A stretch of DNA of 40,587 bases, taken from contig CALSCP010002583.1 of assembly GCA_943704425.1 (NCBI GenBank), positions 16,845 through 57,431 of the forward strand, given 5' to 3'. Shown piece by piece: positions 30,552 to 40,587 of the stretch (position 1 is the first letter of the stretch; each line of letters starts with the position of its first letter). The position numbers and the translations under genes were made by a program. Under the pieces are notes generated by a model. The model saw nothing but the letters and a program-made list of their open reading frames with translations. It ran no database searches and was not told the origin of the DNA. This DNA is from Ministeria vibrans ATCC 50519 (taxonomy: Eukaryota; Opisthokonta; Filasterea).

Positions 30552-33301
30552 TTACTTGAATTGAATCCGAAGCAACAGCTTGGCGCCGCGGATAATCTTA
30601 CAGGAGCGGTCGTTGAGGCGCACCCTACGAATGCCCTGGCGCACACACTGCACCGGCACAAACGCATGGCCAATGGTGTCGTCGGGATTTCCTGCACCGT
30701 CCTTGTCCAGCACAACAAACTTGAGCTGCGCCGGTCCGTACACACTGGACGGCGGAAGAGAGAAGACAAATGTTTCGTTCCACGTCACGCAGAAGCCGCT
30801 GAAAAAACACAGTTTATAGAAAGTAACCAGGGGGGGGGTGTTCTTCCTTACTTGTCATCGACGTGCGATGTTTTGAGCCACTTTTGTGTTTTCCCGCCCA
30901 AATCGAGCGTGACCTTACAGTACGGGTCGGGAATGTCACGTTTGCTGACGCGCGGCAGTCGCACACCCGCGATGACTGTCACGATGAGCTCCGAGACGGA
31001 ATCGGGACTGAACACGGCGGAGTTGAGAGAGGCAGAGAGAGCATCGTCAAAGTCGTCGTTGACCGACAGCTCGTGCATCAAATCACTGGCACTGGTTCGA
31101 TCGAGCGAGGTGTTCATCATCAGTGCAGCCGCACTGACACTGCTGGTATTGAGACTGCCGCTTGTCGTGCGTCGTGTTCGCGTGCGCAGGTGCGCTGGTT
31201 TCAAGACGTATCCACTGTATCCATTCTCGCGGAACAGTGCTTGATTGGTGAACATTTGCTCCGTTGCTAAAACACACCAAAAAAAAATTTTAGTGTGTGC
31301 AGTGCAGGTAGAAGAAAAGAAGTTTAACATAATCCGAATTTTTACCTTGTTGGAAGTTCATGGCGACAATCTGACAGCCGGAGCGAAAGGCGGTGATGGG
31401 ATTGACATTGGAGGAGAGAATGCGAAGACCGTGCGGATAAACGCGGGTCATATGACGGGCATTGTAGTCAATGACGGTGCGCTCGGGAAAGGACGAGAGC
31501 ATTCCTTCGCTAATGTTGCTCATGACGGCCGCACTGGGCTCGAGTGGGTCCATTTCTGAGCCGCGCGCAGTAATGTCAAGATGGATCAGACGACTCAGCT
31601 GCTCATGGACGCGTTTGGGATTGAGTGTCTGGCTCTCACGCACCGTCAGCATCTCTTCCTGTTCATCCGCCTCATTGTCACTTCCTCCTCCACCAGCGCC
31701 CGTGGTGGTGGATAGTGACGTCGACCGAGCCATTGATGTCTTCTCGCTCACCCGTGGTGTTCGCGCCCGCTCCTTGTGCTTCGTCGACGCCTGCGGATTC
31801 ACATACTTGTACGCCTGCAGCAGCACTTTGCGTCGCAGTTCATTGGGCGACGGCAAAATATCCTGTCCTTCAAAGTGCTCCACAGGCGCAAGCATGTCCC
31901 CAAGCACTTCCCGCAAATCAGCCGCGATCTGCTCCTGCTGTCGTTGTCCACAGTGGATCTCCAGCGACAGAATGGCTACGATCAGTGCAAATATGAGTGA
32001 GTGAGTGACACTCGAGATTTGTGTGTGTCTCTTTGCCTGGAAGGTCTGATTTCTCAAAGGCGTGCTGTGCAATGGCTTCAAGAACACTGCGAAAGCGCAG
32101 TCGAGGCCGAGTCATTGTGTATCCATGAAACACCTTTCAAAAGAGAAACGAACAACCATAAGCAACAACAGATACAGATGAGTGTCGGCTTGATTGGTAC
32201 TTCGGGAATTCCGTCGTCTCCGTCCCAACAGTCAAGCTCGACACACCGACCGCCCTGCTTGAAACACGCTACGTACATCTGAGAGAAAAATACACACACA
32301 TATATATACAAGTTTGACGGATGAGTATGATTTTTCGAAGATTTTTCGTGGCCAATCTGGAACAGTCGTACGTCGATTGATTGCGAGTCGAGCACCTGCC
32401 GCCCACTCAGATAGGTGTTGTGGCTGCTGCTGATCCAGTAGTTGGACAGGGGAAGACTCATGTCCTGGTAAAGTTCGTCGCAGACCGGATCAAAGATGTC
32501 GTTTGAGTCGGAGAGGAGGTACTCAGTGAAGGTCTCGAGAGATGTGAGAGGTGGAGGCACTGGTTTGGCGGGTATTCTATGCTGTGCGTGCGAGCCCTTT
32601 TGGTTAGCGAGAAACTCCGCCAGGGGGTCCTCGAGAGCGGCGTCTTCCTCGGCGGCGCCCGGCAGGCCACACAGAGCGTCGTAGAGGGCGGCCACGGGCG
32701 GAACGTGCTCGAGCTCGCGCAAGAGCACTCGAAAGGTGTCCAGGTCGACAAAGGCACTGCCATAGCCCGATTCGGACGTCATGGGACGCGCCGTGGGCTG
32801 CTGCCGACGTACCACCTCGCGTACCACAGATTTGCTTGTGCTCACATTGAAGTTTCGTCGAAGGAATTTGACAATCTGAAAAAAAAAATATCAATCATGA
32901 ATGCTATTGAGTGGACTCATTGTAGTGGATGTGCGGTAGAGAGAAAAAAAAGGGGGGGGGGATCGTAGAGTGTCCCATGACTTGTCGAGGAGAGAAAGGC
33001 AGCAAAGGTTCGCTGAGTTGGGAGAAGCATTTGGGGCGTTGTCCCTGGCAACCGATCGTGGTCAAAATACCTGTTCGACACTGCGTGGACCGCGCTCAAA
33101 GAGTTGCTGAATAAGTTGCTCGTCGTCTACAACGAGGTCTGTCACTTCGTTGGCGACAGTGCTCTTCAAATCTTTGACGCCGAGTGTTTTCAACGTTGGA
33201 TGATTTAACTGGGGTGCCGAGTCGCGGCGTTGCAGAGGCGCTCCGGTGTTTTTGTACGTGTCGACTTCGCCAATCATTTGGCGCGACGTACCGCAGCCCA
33301 T
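30552..33301 (-). CDS. Phosphoinositide-specific phospholipase C with an acylation-type N-terminus
   Basis: Exons (minus) 33071-33301, 32372-32875, 32201-32278, 32037-32133, 31346-31975, 30852-31266 and 30552-30798; 733 residues. X domain: NYWISSSHNTYLSG (first catalytic His), GGRCVELDCWDG (Glu and Asp Ca ligands), FHGYTMTR (second His), ILSLEIHCG (Glu). Y domain: NARHMTRVYPHGLRILSSN to GCQIVAMNFQQ, then GYSGYVLKP. C2 domain: ELIVTVIAGVRLP, DPYCKVTL, WNETFVFSL, LKFVVLDKDG. It should hydrolyse PIP2 to IP3 and diacylglycerol with Ca2+. There is no recognisable PH domain. Instead it starts MGCGTSRQ, a Gly2/Cys3 pattern expected for myristoylation plus palmitoylation. The intron at 31976-32036 has a GC donor (cag|gcaaag); the others are GT-AG. 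Divergent from ALKBH6. Confidence 0.9.
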
Positions 33302-33405
33302 AGTGTGTAAAAAAAAATTCAGGACTGAGTCGACCTAATTGACACTGAGCGGTCTGAAATAACTGAATAAATTCTGATTAGTCCTCATTTCTATTCTATT
33401 CGCAC
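33302..33405. promoter_or_regulatory. 104-bp divergent promoter, PLC / ALKBH6
   Basis: Two start codons on opposite strands are 104 bp apart. The interval is AT-rich next to the ALKBH6 start, with no clear element. Confidence 0.45.
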
Positions 33406-34134
33406 ATGCCCTTCGTGGAGAATATACCCCCCTCGGTCGAGTACATACCAAACTTCCTTAGCGAAGAAGCGGCAGCGGGGCTGTGGCGCGAGGTATGGCC
33501 TCACATCACTCTCAGATCCATCTCATTCATTTCCGTTCCATCCTGCGCTATTTTCAAGGTCTACAATGCTCCCAAACCAAAGTGGACACACCTGAGCAAT
33601 CGAAGACTACAGCAATGGGGCGGCGTCGTGCCTGGCGACGGCAGCAGGTTCATTTCCGAGGCGCTTCCATCTTGGCTGTCGAGTCTCACCTCACGATTGA
33701 TCCCGCTCGCTGTCTTCGCCGAAAGCGCCCCTGCGAACCACGTCCTGATCAACGAGTATGAAGCAGGGCAAGGTATCATGCCCCACACGGACGGACCGGC
33801 GTACGAGCCGACCATTGCGACGGTGTCACTCGGCTCACACACAGTCCTTGACCTGTACGCTGACCAGGGGAGCCGCACCACCCCCGACTTCTCTCTCCTC
33901 CTCGAACCGCACTCTCTCGTCATCATCCGCCAAGATGTCTATACAGCTCACCTCCACGGCATCGCCGAGCGCACCACCGACGACTCCCGTTCCGTTGCAA
34001 ACGCATCCTTACTAACTCACCAGTACCAAGACAAACCCGAACTCGTCCGTTCCACTCGAGTCAGTCTCACTATCCGTCGCGCAAAAAACGAACGCAAAAT
34101 CCCTCAATCTCTTCTCAAGGGACTAAAACGCTAA
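33406..34134 (+). CDS. ALKBH6: AlkB-family 2-oxoglutarate/Fe(II) dioxygenase 6
   Basis: Exons 33406-33492 and 33559-34134; 220 residues, near the family's 238. Diagnostic: VYNAPKPKWTHLSNRRLQQWGG, ANHVLINEYEAGQGIMPHTDGPAY (Fe ligands in HTD), VSLGSHTVLDLY, distal His in YTAHLHGI, and Arg-rich RVSLTIRR for 2-oxoglutarate. ALKBH6 is a nuclear/cytoplasmic dioxygenase with proposed nucleic-acid demethylation activity. The 66-bp intron is a multiple of three and contains no stop, so retention would insert 22 residues right before VYNAPKPKW, at the start of the conserved fold. Family alignment supports splicing. Confidence 0.93.
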   Translation: MPFVENIPPSVEYIPNFLSEEAAAGLWREVWPHITLRSISFISVPSCAIFKVYNAPKPKWTHLSNRRLQQWGGVVPGDGSRFISEALPSWLSSLTSRLIPLAVFAESAPANHVLINEYEAGQGIMPHTDGPAYEPTIATVSLGSHTVLDLYADQGSRTTPDFSLLLEPHSLVIIRQDVYTAHLHGIAERTTDDSRSVANASLLTHQYQDKPELVRSTRVSLTIRRAKNERKIPQSLLKGLKR

Positions 34135-34200
34135 CTTTATAATTGTCATTTGTAATAGAGTATTTTGGAAGTAATTTGTACAGTGAATTTTTTTACTTTT

Positions 34201-35916
34201 TCAATTGGAATCAGGAGAACCAATGAAAGTGTTCCAACCACTCACACACACATCGCAAAAGTCCTTTAGGTAGTACTCAAGACACGTCAGATAAAACCAC
34301 CCAAAAAATACCCCTGAAAAAGAGAGAGAAGACAAGCTCAGCCAAACTCGCACTCATTAGACTCACTCAAAACAAATCAGACTCATTCAAAACAAATCAG
34401 ACTCACTCAAAACAAATCAAGACTCATTAAAAACAAATCAAGACCCACTCAAAACAAATCAGACTCACTCAAAACAAATCAGACTCATTCAAAACAAATC
34501 AGACTCACTCAAAACAAATCAAGACTCATTAAAAACAAATCAAGACCCACTCAAAACAAATCAGACTCACTCAAAACAAATCAAGACTCATTCAAAACAA
34601 ATCAGACTCACTCAAAACAAATCAAGACTCACTCACACACTAAAACAATTAATAGTGTACCTCCCAAATGAGCAGCATGATCTAACGCTCTGAATCGGAA
34701 GATCAGACCCGCGAGATCAAAACATACGAGACCCAGAAGCAAATTCTTGGCAGCAAACACATACGTGGGGAGAAAGACAAAGGCAACTGAGGTGAGAGGG
34801 TCGCTGACAGTCGCTGCGGTGAAGAGAGCAAAGATGGCACCGGACGCGCCAAGAGATGAGGCGTGGCGAAGAGAGAGGACGCGGAAGGCGTGGCTGACAA
34901 CGCTGGAGGTGGCACCGGCGCTGAAGAAGAAGGCGCAAAAGGCCTCGCTGCCCAGACGGTCGCACAGGGGAATGCCAAAGGAGTAGAGAGCTGCCATGTT
35001 GAACGCAAAGTGGAGGGGCTTCTCGTGTGAAAAGAAGGACGTAAGAAGAGGCATGAGACGTGAGGAGGACGATGAGGACAGGAAGTGGCGCCGCATCAGT
35101 GGTTCTATGCTGGAAATTAGTAGGGTCTCGACTCTTTTCCTTTATTTTCTTACGGAGAATGGGAACTTGCCAGAGCCCGAAAATAATGGCGTTTGCTGCC
35201 ATAATACATAGGACAGTCTTTTCAGACTCTTTCCGTGAACTATTAATACAAAAAAAGAGAAGAAATAAGAGTCAGAAGTGAATAAGAAACATCTTTGTGT
35301 GTGTGTGTGTGTGTCTGACTTGAAACTTCTCTTGACTGTCGCCCAAAATGTCTGGTCTTCAGGAGCAACGGGCTTCTCGGGAGCAAGTGCATCTTCTTCA
35401 GACCCCGAGAACCACTCAATGATGGAGCCAAAGCTCGTTGTCACATAACTACAATAATAACATGAATATTAATTTCGTCATTGTGATGTTATGACAGAGA
35501 AAGTGTTGTCGACACACAAAAGACAATTTTGACTTGACTCACTTGACGGATTGCTGTCGCAGCGATTCAAGCCGCAGACGCTCGCGTTCTCTCTTGTCGT
35601 GTACTATTGCTGCAATGCCAAAGCTAACGGTGCCAATCTAAGCGGGAGAGAGCGGTTTGAGTGGGCGAAGTCGAGTCAAGCCGGAAGGAAAAGCGGTCGA
35701 GTGGACACTGGCGGAGACACAGCGCAAACGCAGCCACGCACTTACGCCAACAGAGAAGATGATGGGTCTGATAAGGCTCTGGGCCCGCGCCTGCACGCTC
35801 AGCGGCTTGCGCGCGGCGCTCTCGCCAATGAAGACAGTGCGTGCCGACTGCACACGCTCCCCTATCCGCGCACCCCCCGATATTCTTCGACAAATCACTC
35901 CCAGACGGCCCAGCAT
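34201..35916 (-). CDS. PARL: Mitochondrial rhomboid intramembrane protease (PARL/Pcp1 type)
   Basis: Exons (minus) 35746-35916, 35543-35637, 35320-35448, 35154-35239, 34661-35104 and 34201-34313; 345 residues. The N-terminus (MLGRLGVICRRISGGARIG) is a plausible mitochondrial presequence. Rhomboid core: NAIIFGLWQVPIL, LTSFFSHEKPLHFAFNMAALYSFG, catalytic Ser in SLGASGAIFAL, and catalytic His in DHAAHLGG completed across the last intron by VFFGWFYLTCLEYYLKDFC. PARL/Pcp1 sits in the inner mitochondrial membrane and cleaves proteins such as PINK1/PGAM5 (animals) or Mgm1 (yeast). The exon 5 acceptor is catag|aacc, chosen over a nearby ttccag because only it keeps frame. Convergent with ALKBH6 (66 bp between stops). 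Confidence 0.9.
34361..34632. repeat. AAAACAAATCA(A)GACTCA minisatellite in the last PARL intron
   Basis: About 13 units of 20-21 bp (aaaacaaatcagactcactc and close variants). The array has a higher-order period of 102 bp: the gactcattaaaaac variant starts at 34421 and again at 34523. The array fills most of the 347-bp intron (34314-34660), far longer than the other introns of this gene. Confidence 0.95.
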
Positions 35917-36203
35917 TAGTGACAAATCAAAAAAGTCAACGAGTGCGTGGGTGTGTTAAAATTGATAGATTTGATCATTACTACTCGTCGTAATAATTAA
36001 TTTTAACCCCAATGAATAAACCGCTCACAAACCGCTCTCCTCTCGCACACACGGCACCATTGAATGATTCATCCCCTTGGAGTTGAATGACTTGAATTGT
36101 ATAATATATTATATATACATCTCATAGAGGTATGAGTCTTATTTTTCACCGAAAAATGTAAGTTGACACATGATTAATTATTATGATCATTTCCTCATGC
36201 CAT

Positions 36204-39466
<3,263 letters not shown>

Positions 39467-39830
39467 GCTGCTGAATCTTCGTGCCAATGAATAAAATTGA
39501 TTTTTTCAGAGATGGAGAGAGATAAGGGCCGCACACAGGCAGAGCTCTACTGCACCACTTGGAGGGGTGGAGAGACGTGTTGTGTCACCGTCATCGCAAA
39601 TCTGCAAAGCACTGCTCTGGCAACTCCCTCTAATACTGACAGCAACACCGCCTGGTAGCATGCAGTCTGAGGGCAGCGCACCAAACACATACCAAAGTTA
39701 GGTGGTCATTCTCATTTGCGTGTACCCATTCTCAGTAGCTCCCTCAAACACACACACAATAGAACACGCCTTTTACAAAAAAAAAAGTGGTATACTTTGG
39801 AAAAAAAAAAAAGAACACTGGCAGGTCCAC
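39467..39830. other. Spacer upstream of the GH127 gene
   Basis: 364 bp between the GH127 start and the stop of the next minus-strand gene. It must hold the GH127 promoter. It has A-runs at 39777-39787 and 39801-39812. No gene is seen. Confidence 0.5.
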
Positions 39831-40127
39831 TCACTCCGACTCCTCGACGACTGGCTTTTTCGTCTTTCTCTTGGGCGTTCCATCCGAGTTTCGCTAAATC
39901 GTACAAAAAAAATTATATTATAATTATATATATATATATATATCATAGATATGGCTGTCAAGAGGTCGACTCCCTCCTCTCTCTAACTTTGTTGTTTCTT
40001 TCTCTATCTATCACTTAGATCTTTCTCTCCTCTTCTCTCTATCACTTTGTTGTTTCTCTGCCTCTATCACTTTGTTTCTCTCTCTATCACTTTGAATCTC
40101 TCTCCATCACTTTGTCTCTTTCTCCCT

Positions 40128-40205
<78 letters not shown>

Positions 40206-40453
40206 CTCAATCGTACGTCATTGATAGGCACTGTTACATCAATGCCAAACCAGCGGGGAATTCGGGTGGCGCGCTCAGTTGCAAATGCTTGATACTACGT
40301 GAAGAGAGGGGTGAGAGAGAGAAGAGCGGGAAGCGACGAGACGCACTTGATGGGCATAGCCGTATTTGACGACGGGGTACAGCGACAGAAGCAGAGCACT
40401 ATAGATGACAAAGGTATTTCTCTTCCAATTCTTGGGATTGGCCCACCAGCCGC
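39831..40453 (-). CDS. Small single-span membrane protein, 5' end outside the window
   Basis: Exons (minus) 40347-40453, 40217-40294 and 39831-39893, with an upstream exon missing: the first visible exon starts after a clear acceptor (ctctcag|gc). Visible protein, 82 residues: GGWWANPKNWKRNT, a hydrophobic span (FVIYSALLLSLYPVV), KYGYAHQ, then YQAFATERATRIPRWFGIDV and a Lys-rich acidic tail ending KKPVVEESE. All phases join without stops. The W/NPKNWKRN motif before a membrane span recalls small conserved organelle-membrane proteins, but I cannot name the family. Confidence 0.6.
40126..40202. repeat. (CT)n microsatellite
   Basis: About 75 bp of CT, in the intron between 39894 and 40216 of the small membrane-protein gene (GA in the sense strand). 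Confidence 0.95.
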
Positions 40454-40478
40454 CTGAGAGAGAGAGAAACAAAGTGAT

Positions 40479-40587
<109 letters not shown>

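Noticed and set aside
33493-33558. 22 extra residues in ALKBH6 from the open 66-bp segment
   Set aside because: It has GT-AG borders and interrupts the conserved REVYNAPKPKW junction; best treated as an in-frame intron.
34361-34632. CRISPR-like array
   Set aside because: Units are directly adjacent with no unique spacers, and lie in a eukaryotic intron; it is a minisatellite.

Overview
This window is nuclear DNA from a eukaryote. The genes are dense and most carry several short introns (about 45-350 bp, nearly all GT-AG). Coding sequence is GC-richer than the AT-rich introns and spacers, and long CT/GA, CA and CAA/CAG tracts are frequent. Products include an outer-arm dynein light chain (DNAL1-like), so the organism is probably flagellated. 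A MAP10-like protein, a DIDO/PHF3-like PHD-TFIIS-SPOC protein, WRAP53/TCAB1, MOCOS, ALKBH6, PI31, PI-PLC and a PARL-type rhomboid point to a protist, perhaps related to animals and fungi (Amorphea/Obazoa). I cannot name the lineage from sequence alone. TAA, TAG and TGA all terminate genes here, so the genetic code looks standard. There are two assembly gaps (13601-13607 and 36597-36599).

Layout. 1-902: 3' part of a 17-beta-HSD/KAR-type SDR gene with an in-frame TAG. 903-2346: AT-rich, with at most a weak minus-strand gene. 2347-5954 (+): PHD-TFIIS-SPOC transcription/chromatin protein, tail to tail with DNAL1 (5987-7069, -), which is head to head with CAF-1 large subunit (7297-10706, +). 10929-12640 (-): predicted mitochondrial protein of unknown function. 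13085-14185: hAT-like transposon remnant with 22-bp inverted ends. 14354-15804 (+): WRAP53. 15968-18737 (-): molybdenum cofactor sulfurase. 19036-20064 (-): tectonin-like propeller, 67 bp from divergent PI31 (20132-21058, +). 21347-24044 (+): BAR-SH3 protein broken by a 19-bp tandem duplication. 24083-26938 (-): caspase-like/STAND NTPase/TPR/tail-anchor protein. 27157-29223 (+): MAP10-like. 29405-30068 (-): tail-anchored TPR gene with a frameshift. 30552-33301 (-): PI-PLC with an acylation-type N terminus. 33406-34134 (+): ALKBH6. 34201-35916 (-): PARL-like rhomboid with a minisatellite in its last intron. 36204-39466 (-): secreted GH127 glycosidase with 14 exons. 39831-40453 (-): 3' end of a small membrane protein.

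Neighbouring genes do not form a pathway; strand alternation with very short divergent and convergent spacers is the main organising feature. The most interesting locus is 24083-30068. It holds a single-exon Apaf-1/NLR-like protein (caspase-like domain, degenerate nucleotide-binding domain, TPRs, C-terminal membrane anchor) and, one gene away on the same strand, a TPR protein with the same kind of short basic tail anchor. The TPR repeats of the second gene are nearly identical at DNA level. This suggests, but does not prove, a membrane-anchored cell-death or immune sensing module, probably on mitochondria.

Exon structures were built by hand from splice sites and family conservation. For every spliced model that is complete in the window, the exon lengths sum to a multiple of three. 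For the BAR-SH3 gene this holds only after one 19-bp copy is removed.
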